64,000 nucleotides of DNA from Micrasema longulum (GCA_022494885.1 JAGVSM010003498.1:62001-126000), one strand, 5' to 3'. Shown: positions 46,223-56,999, numbered from the stretch's first letter. The notes: a model not told the origin generated them from the letters alone. Numbers and translations: made by a program.

Positions 46223-46807
46223 AACAATTCTAAACTTTGTCCTCGAAAACGTTACAATATAAATACCGCAAGGCTTATAAATACCTACCGTGTAATGATT
46301 TAGCATGAGATATGGCATTAGTACGTCAAACCTAATATATTATATTGATAAATTATCATAAGAATATAAGGTAATCATACTTTTTGGGTGCCAGTGTAAT
46401 ATTTGAATTTAAATCTTATATCGAACTAGATTTTTTTTTTAAATATTTCAAACCTACGAGTTTTGTGACACACTGTAAAAAAGAAAAATAACCTATCAAG
46501 GTTATTTCATGTGCTTATTTTTTTCAACTCCATATGTCTCTGAATTCAGATAAGTATTTTTGATCAATAAATGTGATTATTTTAACAAAAATCAATAAAA
46601 AATATTTAAAAAACAGATGTAAAAATATTGGATATTAACGAAGGGATAGTAGATTTAATTTCATTCCGAAAGCAAATTACACAGGTACATTAATATTAAT
46701 TGAAATAAAACGATTATATTAAATGGTAGTATGAAATAACCATATTTGGACTAAAGTTGTGTGAAAATTTATTTATCATAAGGCGCTGATTTTGTGCACC
46801 AATTTAA

Positions 46808-47021
46808 ACCTTCGTAACGGCAAGCAAGATCGATGATGCAGACGGGCAAGCGGGGCAAGCACCGCGAGCCAACGCACTGCACAGTTTTGTTTTGAGAAAT
46901 TCCTTCCTCAGCAATGAACCTCGTGAAAGATCGGAGACTAAATTTAAAGATGAGGAGTTGAAAGTGACAGTGGAAGCGGGCCCTTCGCAAACTACAACTA
47001 AGCTTGAGACCAATTTCAACG
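46808..47021 (+). CDS. Open frame ending at a consensus splice donor, candidate exon or gene relic
   Basis: Following a stop at 46805-46807, 71 codons are open up to a perfect donor-like AAC|gtaagtga at 47021/47022. The encoded stretch includes KIDDADGQAGQAPRANALHS, FLSNEPRERSETKFKDEELK and TVEAGPSQTTTKLETNF. Composition is balanced and hydrophilic, unlike nearby AT-driven frames. No convincing acceptor is visible upstream, and the frame runs on past the donor into R2 DNA at about 47110. I do not recognise the protein. It may be one exon of a host gene, or a retrocopy. Confidence 0.3.
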
Positions 47022-47109
47022 TAAGTGATAAAAGAAAAGTTGGATCGTTACTTCCAATGAGAAATGCATCTTTTACGACAATTATTGTAAACATTAATTG
47101 TAGTGGTTT

Positions 47110-47500
47110 TTTAAATATTTTATTTTATATTGGAGTTGCTTTATTATTTACCTTGCTTATAATATACTGGGTTTATATTTCAAAAGTGGATTTTTCTGCA
47201 ATTAACTTTTAAAAATTTAACTAAACTGTTGAGATCAGGAGAGATATACTAATGTGGGCCAATCGGGAACTTCTCAGCATTTGCTCATGTGGAGAGGAGA
47301 CCACTTAAAACTCTTCAGGAGAAGCCGGCCTGTTGGCAGTAGTCATAGGCCTTCCGTTCCACTAGAGGAGTGTTCGGCATTTTTTATTGATTTATTTATT
47401 TATTCACACTCTTTATCAAAATACAATTCCATATTCACTTTGCCCCTACTTTGGTTTATTTTACCAATTGCCTGCACTATATTGACCATGTATCATTGTA
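47110..47500 (+). repeat. R2 repeat copy 2
   Basis: The order ttgctttattatttacctt, gggaacttctcagcatttgc, actcttcaggagaagccggc, aggccttccgttccactaga and accaattgcctgcactatat matches 45760-46100. Confidence 0.6.
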
Positions 47501-47599
47501 GTGGTTAGATAAAGAGTAGAAATCGAAAGGTGTTAGGATTTTTCTGCGTACTGCCAGTAAAAAAATACCCACGTACTGAGAACTCTTTATAACTCCTTG

Positions 47600-48160
47600 G
47601 CGCAAAGTAGACTCGAGAGTGGCTCGGCTACATGAACTGAAGTACTCTCTTATGATAGAGAAAATCCTAAAAAAGTTTCTGAGATGTCTCTACATGAGAG
47701 AGTGCGGGTATTATCCTTGGCTCTACCCGACCGAGTTTCTCCAGAGTATGCTTGGCTTCAACAGTTTAGAGACTGGAAGGAATGTGTATTTGACTACACG
47801 TTTTTATCGATTGTCGCGCGGTATGGTCGATAATCCTGATATTATGATGAGCATCAGTTTGTATGTTCCTGATAATTATCTAAGACAGCGTCAGCATTGA
47901 TTGTTTCATATCCCGATATACAGGACCAACCTGCCGATGGTTATACCGCTATGCTGAATAACATCGCTCTGGATGTTGATCTGTTCCATGAATCTGAAGG
48001 GGTTTTCCAGAGCAGGATTGAGCAGGAGGAGGGCAGAATCCTATTCTCTAACTATTTGACCAGAGTCTTTTTTGTTTATGTATTTTTTTGTCTTTTCATA
48101 ATACGTACGTCTTCAATTTTAGTTTGTAATGTATGCATTATTTTAAATAAATGAATTGAA
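47600..48160 (+). pseudogene. LINE reverse transcriptase C-terminus (jockey-like), 5' truncated
   Basis: From 47619 the frame reads LKKFLRCLYMRECGYYPWL, then LQSMLGFNSLETGRN, FYRLSRGMVDNPDIMMSI and LYVPDNYLRQRQH, up to a TGA at 47898-47900. The same frame continues with IPIYRTN before a frameshift into ALDVDLFHESEGVFQSR. The order LGYNSLE-RR..L......G..D.P..L...L-VP..Y.R.R...L..P..RT is the C-terminal domain of jockey/I-like elements. The 3' end at about 48158 is an aaataaatgaattgaa tail. It is inactive. Confidence 0.8.
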
Positions 48161-48339
48161 TCTCAACACGGTTTGCTGCTACTGAGCATTTGAACGATTG
48201 AATTCTAATTTCTTGTTTAAGAGTAAAGTATTTTTAAAAACAAATTTCGATCCGAAGAACCAACCAAGGAACCTTCCTAGTCTATGTTTCACAATGACAT
48301 ATAATTTTTTAATTTAATTTTTCCCATTGAGTAATAGTT

Positions 48340-48572
48340 TTGATTTAAGGTAATTTATGTTTATTTGTTTAAATACGTTTATTTCTATTTTTATATACTT
48401 TTAGCTTTTTAATCTTTTTTTTCTATTGAATATGTTCTGTAACTTGAATTATAAAAAAAAACTTTTATTTTATTGGTTGGTTGGAAGAAATTGCCATTTG
48501 GTAATAAGCCCACCAATGTACAAATAACGTTATGTATAAAAAGTTAAATAAATAAAAATAAATAAAATAATT
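48340..48572 (+). repeat. LINE 3' tail (CR1/L2-like)
   Basis: ttttattggttggttggaag and gccatttggtaataagccca are followed by an A-rich aaataaataaaaataaataa end. It is the best-preserved example of this tail in the window. Confidence 0.65.
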
Positions 48573-48619
48573 AAATAACATGTTACTAGGGCGAAGAAAA
48601 TGGTATACGAGCAATTTGT

Positions 48620-48905
48620 CTATACCACCATTCTTTTACGGACTTTTATCATGATCAGACGTGATGCTACGCAGAAATAGGCATTCGTGTGTGATAAACG
48701 ATTTTTTTTTAATTGAAAAAGATCACCCAAAATAAGCTTATGGTAACGGTAAGGTAGTCCTCTGACGGCATTATCCACTGCAGCAACAAAAGATCTGGCC
48801 TTACGATAAAGAAGCTTGCATTCCAATAACCTAAGCTGGTCAATCATCGCCTCTGCTGCTTTGCAACAGCGCTTGTCTGCAAACTTTACGGCAGACGGTC
48901 TCTAA
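48620..48905 (-). CDS. Unidentified open frame, probably a gene or transposon relic
   Basis: About 94 codons are open between two stops on the minus strand. The encoded stretch includes VKFADKRCCKAAEAMIDQ, LRLLECKLLYRKARSFVAAV, DNAVRGLPYRYHKL and ILGDLF. The composition is amphipathic and protein-like in its first 60 residues. No domain is recognised. There are no clear flanking signals, and it lies next to a LINE tail. It could be a fragment of an unfamiliar transposon protein. Confidence 0.3.
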
Positions 48906-49457
48906 GCTGCAAAAGCTAAAGCTGGAAACTCCAACTATACACGCCAGAAATTTTTCTTACTGATTACATTTTTAAAAATAAATTAGGAAAACTTTAGAAG
49001 GAAAAAAAAATTAACACGAAGAGTCGGTGAAAAATACCTTCAGTAGTATTTGCCGACTCCCGCCCACAGGACTTTTACAGTAATGGCATCAATCGACCAC
49101 TTTTAAAACGGCAAAACTGTACATCAAATAACTATATTTAGAAAAATTAAATATGTACCTAATTTTGATATTTAAAAAAATATTTATTTTTCTACACAAT
49201 ACGGCAATTAATTATGTAAGCATCAAACATAACAATTGTGACATTTTGGAAAATGCACGAGGTATTTCGAAACGAATTTTTAAAAAGGTAAGTGAGTAAA
49301 TTATTAATGAGTAATCTTAATGATATTTTAATTGTCCAAAGTCATTAATAATAAATTATCGTTTCTTTATACACTGTAAAAATTAGGCCTTCAAACTTGT
49401 AACGTCATTTCGTAAAGCAAACACTTTCAAACGTATGAAATTGATTATTAAATACTA

Positions 49458-49537
49458 TGTTGATAAGGCAAAGAGAGATAAGTCAACGAATGTACTGTAC
49501 TACATTTTTTGACTTAACTCCCTTTACCTTATCAACA
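49458..49537 (-). ncRNA. Hairpin of two 37-nt arms, candidate small-RNA precursor
   Basis: Arms 49458-49494 and 49501-49537 are inverse complements at 32 of 37 positions without gaps, around a 6-nt loop (ctgtac). If transcribed on the minus strand, two of the five differences become G-U pairs. The 80-nt length and arm design resemble a microRNA precursor, but a small fold-back transposon is equally possible. No known microRNA seed was recognised. Confidence 0.35.
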
Positions 49538-49654
49538 CAAAATATGTACAATTAAATAAAATTGTAAACATAAAATATATTCTAACAATAATATACGATA
49601 ATTCAGAGATGGAAAACGTTTTCATAAAGGGGATATAGAATAGGGTCATTTGTT

Positions 49655-49815
49655 TATTTATTTTATTTATTTATTTAATTTTACAATACGCCCAAGGGGC
49701 ATTTACAAAAAATATACAGGTAAGTACAAACATAGTAAGTAAAAATTTAAAAGATAAACAGCGCGTTTTTGTATACATGTAGAAACAATAAAAAGCATAC
49801 TGCCATGCAAAATAA
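49655..49815 (-). repeat. LINE 3' tail, minus orientation
   Basis: The AAAT run is on the left, followed by acaatacgcccaaggggcat, ggtaagtacaaacatagtaa and aacaataaaaagcatactg. It is the inverse of 61425-61583, which has the same blocks in plus orientation. Confidence 0.7.
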
Positions 49816-49919
49816 AAAGTGAAACTTTACATAGTAAAAAAGAAAAAAGTATATATGGATATAAGAAAAGTAATTGAATTAAAAAGTGAATTGTAAATAA
49901 CTTGTAAAGAATTTAAACA

Positions 49920-50030
49920 AAAAAAATTACAGGGCTTATGTCCCATCATCACTGGATGATGGGACATGTAAATCCGTATTCCTCTTTTTACTCTTCCATT
50001 TGTTGGTTTTTGTGAAGTAAAAGTATTAAA
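49920..50030. repeat. R1 fragment with an internal 13-bp hairpin
   Basis: cagggcttatgtcccatcat, a short hairpin (atgtcccatcatc, loop actg, exact inverse, 49938-49967), and then tcttccatttgttggttttt with gtgaagtaaaag, the inverse of the R1 acttcac segment. Core R1 pieces are rearranged. Confidence 0.55.
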
Positions 50031-50033
50031 AAG

Positions 50034-50245
50034 TCCGCCTCGGCGGGTTTGTCTACCATGCTAGAGGTCTCGAGTTCGATATCCGCGATGGTTGACATGA
50101 AATGCTTATTTTTAAAAACTGTTTTTATTACAGCGTACTTCAAAGCCCCTGGACTAAGCTTAAGACTGATCATCTTGCCTTCATGTAAAAAAATATTAAG
50201 AAACGGAGCGGTTTGTGTACCAAAGCAGTGCAATATTCATCATTT
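50034..50245 (+). repeat. SINE-A copy
   Basis: cctcggcgggtttgtctacc (head), ctcgagttcgatatccgcga (box B) and agactgatcatcttgccttc followed by atgtaa (body) occur in order; the 3' end is diverged. Box A is shortened. Confidence 0.6.
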
Positions 50246-50579
50246 AGTACGAAAAAGGAATACTGAATGTGTTGAAGTACTGAAATTCTTATTGTAGTGG
50301 GTAAGATTACTATTTTAAGTTAGTTCATGACATCTTAAAAACTAATATAAACTTTTATTAACATTGCATCTTAAATCATAATTTATCAAAAACTTATTTT
50401 TCAAATTTATATTAGATATTTCCAGGTTTTTTATTTCTTCAAGTAACCCATTGTACAATTTATAACTTTTGTATGGTGAATTTTAAAACTCCGTTTTCCT
50501 TAGGTCATCTTTTACACTTTTAACTCTAGTTTCGAATGTATGGCATTGCTGGTTGAAATTTTTAGAGTTTTTGAATAAT

Positions 50580-50640
50580 TTTTATTTTTTTTATTTTATT
50601 TATTTTATTTATTTTTTATTAACCACCTTATTTATTTTAA
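50580..50640 (-). repeat. AAAT-type LINE tail remnant
   Basis: A TTTAT-rich run (ttttatttattttatttatt) followed by ttaaccaccttatt resembles a minus-oriented LINE 3' tail. No coding part remains. Confidence 0.3.
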
Positions 50641-50754
50641 AATTGAAAATTTATTATTATTTGTTGCTAAACTGAGAGAAAAAACGTTTTTTTAATGCAT
50701 TCTTACTACATTCTAATGCATATTTGTTTTGAGTATAATTATCCTGAATGCTTT

Positions 50755-51055
50755 ATTCTCCAGAACGAAATCTCGAGTGAGGACCTCAGGAATGCAAACT
50801 CTACCATATATCACCGGAAACACGGTAGGAAATCACATAAGAAACGGAAGTTCAAAGCACGGAAGACCTAGTGAGGTAGAGAAGACAGTGAAAATGATAC
50901 CTGAATGAATATCTCAACAGAATCCTCACACGCGAAGGCAGAAGACCCCCAGGCAGACCCCTGAAAAAATGGCGTGACAGCTGGTAGTCGACCTCACAGA
51001 AGACGGATGCAGCGTCACAAACGGATCTATAGAAGGAAGAAGAAGAAGCCTTATT
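50755..51055 (+). pseudogene. RTE-type reverse transcriptase C-terminal relic
   Basis: The frame near 50925 reads LTREGRRPPGRPLKKWRDSW, the conserved GRRP-GRP-KRW block near the C-terminus of RTE-like proteins. Stops follow, and the sequence ends in a gaagaagaagaag microsatellite at about 51039-51052. Upstream sequence is decayed. Confidence 0.6.
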
Positions 51056-51574
51056 CTGTAGAATTTTACTGTTGTGAAAAAAATTTCGTGTGTGAAAAAA
51101 AACTTAATTTTTGCAAGACCAAAAAGTATTAATTAACTGTTAAAATGTTCCCGTAGTGAAACGAGTTTCTCATAATCATAACTCACGTTCACTTTAATAG
51201 CTAAAAAAACATGTACTTCAAAAATATCACATGGATGTCGTAAAATTGTTCTTCAAACTTAAAACAGAAAATTCACAGATCATCGCAAAGTTTACGCTAC
51301 ATTTTGGCGTGATTTATTTTTCAATGTAATAAAGTATATAATGTTATAATTAGGTGTCGTCATCAGGACTCTTTGTCATACTTTGCCGCCTATCACAATA
51401 TTGCTAACATCTGCATAGCAAATGATGCAGAGATCTTTATTCAAGCCATATTCACACACTCTCAACATTTCGTAAATGCTTTAAAATAACAAGAATGTAA
51501 TCTTGTGATGTTGTTAAAAAATTGAACAGATTTAAATTTTGGAACAGTATTTTTGTTAGGGTAGAAGATGGATT

Positions 51575-51650
51575 ATTTTTGTTAATCCACCTTGTGGTGC
51601 AGTGGTTTTAGGGACTTTAAGATTCTAGGTTCAACCCCCGATAAGTAACT
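51575..51650 (+). repeat. tRNA-like SINE head
   Basis: ccaccttgtggtgcagtggt and a box-B-like ctaggttcaacccccgataa occur at short spacing, followed by ctgaaatactat. A shortened SINE-A-like head. Confidence 0.4.
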
Positions 51651-51979
51651 GAAATACTATATTTAAAAAAAGCTAAAATATTAATTGGTTCCTTCCGACT
51701 GAATTTTATCATGGTATCTAAAATTTATCCTGTGCCTCTTCTGTGTATTAAACAAGGGTTAGTTTTCAATAAAACGGATAGTATATGAAACTAATATATT
51801 TTATTGAATTTAAGTAGTAACCCACTATTATAATCTTTTGTTTTAATAATTTCAATTTTTTTAAAAATAATATCCTCTTTTTCTACAAGTTTAGAAGTCA
51901 AATTTGAATTCGACATCTTCGACATCGAAGATTGGAGTTTTGGAGTAATGCGAATAGGTATTTTTCATTGAAAAACGTT

Positions 51980-52025
51980 AACGTGTGTGAGTCAAGCGTT
52001 TTAACCACTACACTACGCATGCCAC
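51980..52025 (-). repeat. tRNA-like SINE head, minus, box A only
   Basis: The inverse of ttttaaccactacactacgc gives a box-A-like stretch; box B is not recognised. Confidence 0.3.
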
Positions 52026-52029
52026 GTTT

Positions 52030-52870
52030 TTTTACACTCTTTTACCTTTATAAATTGGTTTTTAAGTCAAATGTTTAACACAATTTTACATTTATTCATA
52101 AGGTTGTTTGGTTTCTCATAGAAGTTTAAAAATATATTTTTGAAAAACAGATAAACATTAATTTGCTATACCTGTTCTTTTTTCTTTTTTCTCTGCTGCA
52201 TTGACATGTTTTTATACTTTTAAACTACTTTTAATTACTTATATTATATATGTATATAAAATCAATACATTTTTGCTCTTAATGTGTCATTATTTTTGAG
52301 AAGTTTTTTTAAATTGACTTAAATTTCGTGTCTTATATTTCATTCAAAGATTCTTCTCATCCTTTCTTTGACTCCCTCAAAATATGTATGTATATATATG
52401 TTTTTCCCTTTTCAAAATGTTTTTTTTTACGTTTGAGAATGTTTTCATTCTTTGTTTTAATTCATACCTTTCAATTACTTTTACGAAAAAAAATCTTAAT
52501 TTTTAATGTTTTTTCCATTTGTAAATACTAACTACAAACTTTAAAATACTTTTTTTACTTTGATTTTAATTCTTAAACAACTTCCATTTATGTTTTTTTC
52601 CTTCTCTTCTTTGTACTTATTTTTATTGTATTAAAATAGTTCATTGATAACCTGAGATAAAATAATAATATAATATGGAAACTTCACTGGTCCATTACAG
52701 TTAGGTCTTAACTGTGTAAAATATAAATTTATGTAACCGTACTGTATATTTTCTGAATAAAAAAAAATTAAAAAATTGAGTATCAACCATATAGGTACAA
52801 TACGTCCATTTATAATCACTACGCTTTATCACCTATCTGAAGCCCTCTCAAAAGATGGAAGGACAGGTTT
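52030..52870. other. T-rich AT-rich stretch with nothing recognised
   Basis: Strong T bias on the plus strand, especially 52330-52630, with short hydrophobic frames by composition only. Confidence 0.4.
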
Positions 52871-52879
52871 TTTGTTTGT

Positions 52880-53118
52880 TAATTATTAATAAATGAGCTT
52901 GGAGTTGCTTATTATGTGCAAGGCTTATATTAACTGCCGAAGGTATGTTCCTTCTAATTACTCTGACTATAGTGTGAGGATCTGGTGGGATAATCGGCTG
53001 TGGCCTTGTTAAGGAATTTCTCCGCATTTGCTGGAAGGACAGCTGGAAACCACCTCACAGGAGAAAAATTTCTTCAGATAATAGACCACACAGGTAAAGA
53101 CTATAGCAAGGTATAAGA
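52880..53118 (+). repeat. R2-like fragment with GAAGAAGAAG end
   Basis: cttggagttgcttattatgt, aggaatttctccgcatttgc and aaccacctcacaggag resemble the R2 copies at 45760 and 47130. It ends with ataagaagaagaagat, like the RTE relic at 50755-51055. Confidence 0.4.
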
Positions 53119-53179
53119 AGAAGAAGATTTGTTAGTGGATGAGTCGGTTATCATTGCTCGAGCTCATATCTTCCTCAGA

Positions 53180-53420
53180 TATTCAGTTAAATAATTCCTA
53201 CTTGAAAGTGAGCATTATGTTTGCAAGTTGATGTTGGCTGTAATTTGATAGATCCCTGTGTCGGCATAAAGCGCAGTGCGCACACGTACGCCCGTGCATG
53301 CGCAGATGAGGCTGCAATTAATTTGCTGCATTCGCGAAATAAAGGAGCGCGCAATGGCGGCACCGCGCGGTGAAAGCAACCGTAATGAGTTTGAGAAAAT
53401 TGTTTCAAGATATTGGTCCT
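53180..53420. promoter_or_regulatory. GC-rich single-copy patch
   Basis: Contains alternating gcgcacacgtacgcccgtgc and gcaatggcggcaccgcgcgg. Short frames on both strands have no domain. Possible regulatory DNA. Confidence 0.25.
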
Positions 53421-53496
53421 GTATATTGAATTGCATTGTATTGGATACTAATTCGTTCCGATACACGGTTTTCCTCTTCCTGACGCTGCGATCATT

Positions 53497-53600
53497 ATGT
53501 ATTTATTTATTTGTTTTTATTTTATTTTAAGAAAACAGCATTGCAGAAAATATTTACATGTTAAATAACAACTTCATTAATAATTCACAGTTTTTTACTT
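53497..53600 (-). repeat. Probable LINE tail, minus orientation
   Basis: A TTTAT run (atttatttatttgtttttat) precedes AT-rich sequence; it resembles a minus-oriented LINE 3' end. No coding part. Confidence 0.25.
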
Positions 53601-53869
53601 ATATATATTTTTTTGCAAATTATAGACAATATTATTATATAACTAGAAATCGAAAACAAAAAAAAACAAAATAATACGTACGATTAGCATATTTTAGATT
53701 AGTAAAGAGAATGTGAATATGTTGCATGATAAAAAACTTATGAAAATCAAAAATGAAAGTAAGCATTACGATTTTCAATGGAACGAAGATATGCTGAAAG
53801 CAGTCAGCCATAGAAAAGTGAAACTGAGATTGAAACAGTGTTTTATTTATTTAGTTTTTTATTGCTTAC

Positions 53870-54372
53870 TTCTTGGCATGAACACTTGACAAATTTACTA
53901 CTACTATGCTCTATTTTTCGTAAATTTATTGATATCATTTTAACTTTGCTAGAATACCACTCGTCCATGCGCTTTATATGATTGTATATCTAGTTTTCAA
54001 ATATCAACTTTAAAATACCTACATTTTGTAAATGGGGTCTAGAATTCCAACCGTCTATATGCTTAGTAGCTGCAAGACGTGTTGTAATCTTACTCCTTTT
54101 TATTATTCATAGATTTTTTTTTTGAAATATCATTAATACACTCAATTTATTTGTCAATTTTTAAAATGTGTAAATGGGGGCTAAATTTCTAACTGTCTAT
54201 GCGCTCTGTAGCTGCAAGACGTCCTGTAATCTAGCTCCTATCTGTTATAATTTTTGATTGATCTTAATTGAAAACGAGGAACTAGAATCCCAACCGTCCA
54301 TGCGCTCTGTAGCTGCAAGACGTACTATGATATTTATTAATTGTACAGCGCCCTTGAGGTGATTTTCACAAA
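53870..54372 (+). repeat. Minisatellite-bearing repeat element, copy 2
   Basis: At least three diverged units carry gctgcaagacgt at 54068, 54211 and 54312 (spacings 143 and 101), each next to tctagaattccaaccgtc-like and tctagctcctatctgtt-like stretches. It ends gcgcccttgaggtgattttc and then ggcgccatataaatt. The beginning (gaacacttgacaaatttact) matches 15428. No coding capacity. Confidence 0.55.
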
Positions 54373-54395
54373 AATGGCGCCATATAAATTATCTA

Positions 54396-54408
54396 AATAT
54401 ATATATGT

Positions 54409-54444
<36 letters not shown>
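54396..54444. repeat. AT microsatellite
   Basis: A TA-repeat run interrupted by gtataca; it directly follows the minisatellite element. Confidence 0.85.
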
Positions 54445-54448
<4 letters not shown>

Positions 54449-54669
54449 CACTTTTGTGAAAAGAGTTAATAATCAAATCTACATAACAGTTGGAATGTTT
54501 TTGACTTTGACAATGATAAACAATTAATGCATTATTTTTTAAAAATATTTTAAACAAGTATCTAATTACGTATTTGACCAGTTTTAGTAGTAGTTTAAAA
54601 GTCGTAAGATTTTTCTAAAGCTGTGGGTGTTTTCTGCAAATTGAGAATTGCCATTTTTGAGACCAACAT

Positions 54670-55150
54670 TATTTTAAGAAGGTAATTTTTACAGCTTTTT
54701 GTACAAAAGTCACCTGGGTGTTTTTAGCAGAACATAGAATTGACCTTACTACACCCGTACGTAATTTTTTCAAAATTGTGGACTGGCTTATTTCTGCATA
54801 ACTTCGTTCAATGGATGTTCTAGCAATGCGCCGATACACGTTTGTACTTGAATAATATAAATTCAAATCGACAAAGGCTTGATCACAAACGTGTAGCGTT
54901 CTTGGGACTGCCGCGTTTCGACTATTTCTCGTACTAGATGCCTCAACATAAAACAGTTGGTTCAATCTAGTTGTGCGTTAAGGGACTCGAAAGTGAATCC
55001 TTTCCAGGAGCCGGGGTCAATCCAAGACGCTATTTAACGCTAGACGCATTTTGTGAGTATACTTTTGTATTGCTTAGTTTCAAAACGGCCATGTCATGAT
55101 ATTAAGTTTTCTTAGTACCATATTTATTTAAAATATACGCTAAAATTTAA
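54670..55150. other. Single-copy DNA with an open frame of unknown nature
   Basis: A 98-codon minus-strand frame at 54669-54965 includes SSTRNSRNAAVPRTLHVCDQ and RIARTSIERSYAEISQSTI. It has no recognised family and no other support. Probably chance or an old relic. Confidence 0.2.
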
Positions 55151-55156
55151 AAGTGA

Positions 55157-55341
55157 CACAACAGAGATGAAGAACATTTCAGAGAAGGTCTAATATAGAA
55201 GTCTAGCCATCTACAGGGCTTATGACCTGTCATTGGCTGGTTTAAGTGGCCACTTTACACACATATTTTTACATATATATACACACATATATTTACACAT
55301 GTTACCTTCTCTGAAATGTTCTTCATCTCTGTTGTAATATA
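55157..55341. repeat. R1 fold-back of 185 bp with TA-rich loop
   Basis: The left arm caacagagatgaagaacatt followed by tcagagaaggt and the right arm (its inverse, 55301-55337) enclose an R1 core (tctacagggcttatgacctg) and a TA-rich loop of acatatatatacacac type. Confidence 0.75.
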
Positions 55342-55810
55342 TTAATGTTATCAGCTCCCCAGGGAGTTGAATCCAGTCCTTGTCTACAAAAATTTGGAAA
55401 AACTCAAAATATTGTTATTAAATTCACCTGGTCCATGAAGAAGTATAGAAATTGAAAAAAAAAAATTTTCAGGCTATGCCTAGTATGTAGGTGAAATAAT
55501 TCAATTACACGAATCTCACCCGCATAAATAAAGGTTTCAGCTCTTTGACTTCCCAAACATCAACAGATGAAAGGATTGAAGGAATATAGATGTTCAAATA
55601 TGGGCAGAATGGTGAATGTTACACAGTGTGTAAAGTGGCCACTTAAACCAACCAATGACAGGTCATAAGCCCTGTAGATGCCTCGACTTATATATTACAT
55701 TCTCTGAAATGTTCTTTATCTCTGTTGTAATATGTTAATGTTATCAGCTCCCCTGGAGTTGAATCCAGTCCTTGTCTACAAAAATTATGACAAACTTAAA
55801 ATATTGTTTA
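55342..55810 (-). repeat. R1 tandem arrangement, 393-bp period
   Basis: ttaatgttatcagctcccc starts at 55342 and, with little change, at 55735, giving a period of 393 bp. The first unit holds ctacaaaaatttggaaaaac, aaattcacctggtccatgaa, gctatgcctagtatgtaggt, gggcagaatggtgaatgtta and accaatgacaggtcataagc and closes with gttctttatctctgttgtaa. The second is cut after about 70 bp. Confidence 0.8.
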
Positions 55811-55927
55811 TTAATGAAATTCTAAAAAAACATTATTAAAAAAACTTTGGTGTGATTTATAGTATTTTATTTCTTTTAAGTTGTAAATAACTGTGTTATG
55901 AAATAAATAGTTGTAGAAGAGCGTAGT

Positions 55928-55966
55928 ATTTGGAGTCCACAACACTACCACGGGACCACAAACTGT
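55928..55966 (-). repeat. SINE-B head fragment
   Basis: The inverse of ccacaacactaccacgggac followed by cacaaact matches the SINE-B start; body absent. Confidence 0.5.
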
Positions 55967-55969
55967 CTC

Positions 55970-56995
55970 TAATTGTTAAGAACTCATTAAATTACATATT
56001 TTTAAAATTACAATCTTCTTTCAGATTAAATAAAATGAATTATCAAGGTGTTCGTTAGTAAGATTTAAGTTATGTAATTACCAGTTTTCATGCATAATAT
56101 TTATTCAGAAAGGTAATTGCTTGTAGGTAAAGCTATGTTTGCAAATAAGGTTTTTTTCCGCAATAACAAACTTTGTTACAAAAGTTTTACTACATAAAAA
56201 AATAAACAATAATAGTTTCGGAAGAGTACTCCACAACTCCACCCATCGACGGATATTATAACAACTGTGATTTTTAAAAATGTTGATCTAAAATTAAGCC
56301 ATTTGTAAAGCAGGCCGCATGTTCTCTTATCAGCAATCAAACTAAAATAATTATATGTTTATGACACAATTTTAATAATTTAGTCATAAAGATACATAAT
56401 TCCATTTTGAGTTATTTATATACACACTTTGTATTTAGCTTTAAGCCAGAAAATTATTTAAAATTTCAAAACAATTTGATTTTATACCGTAACAAGAGTC
56501 GTTTCTTATCGCTCCACTTTCTCGAATAATATTAAATTTGTCATTAAAGTTTTGTTTAAATGGTAATTGAGTAATTTATATCGAATAAAAATTTAAACAG
56601 ATTTATAAATTAACTGATTTAAAGACCATCATTAAGTATTTTTTATGGATACGTGCAACTAATGTATTTAATTCAATCTATTCATAATCAGTAAAACTAA
56701 CAAACTATGCTACTCAATTTCAATCAACGTGGTTTAATTAAAATATAAGTAAATTATTTTAAATATGATTTTGTTAAGCCATAAATACAAATTAAGGATT
56801 TTTCTTAGATGCGTTTTTTTAGATGTATTAGGAAATACTGAAAAATCGCAGAAAAAATTAAAGTAGAAAGTCTTAACGATAAAAAATATAGAATTAATAA
56901 ATTTATTGCTCTGAACTGTTTAGTTTCCATTTAGACCACGATTTTTTTTTTCATTATCATAGTACTAATAATGAATTATTTAGATGTAAATTTGT
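55970..56995. other. AT-rich DNA with nothing recognised
   Basis: No gene or paired repeat was found. Confidence 0.45.
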
Positions 56996-56999
56996 TGCA

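Noticed and set aside
54669..54965. 98-codon minus-strand frame as a gene
   Set aside because: No motif or regulatory context, and it ends in AT-rich DNA; not separable from chance.
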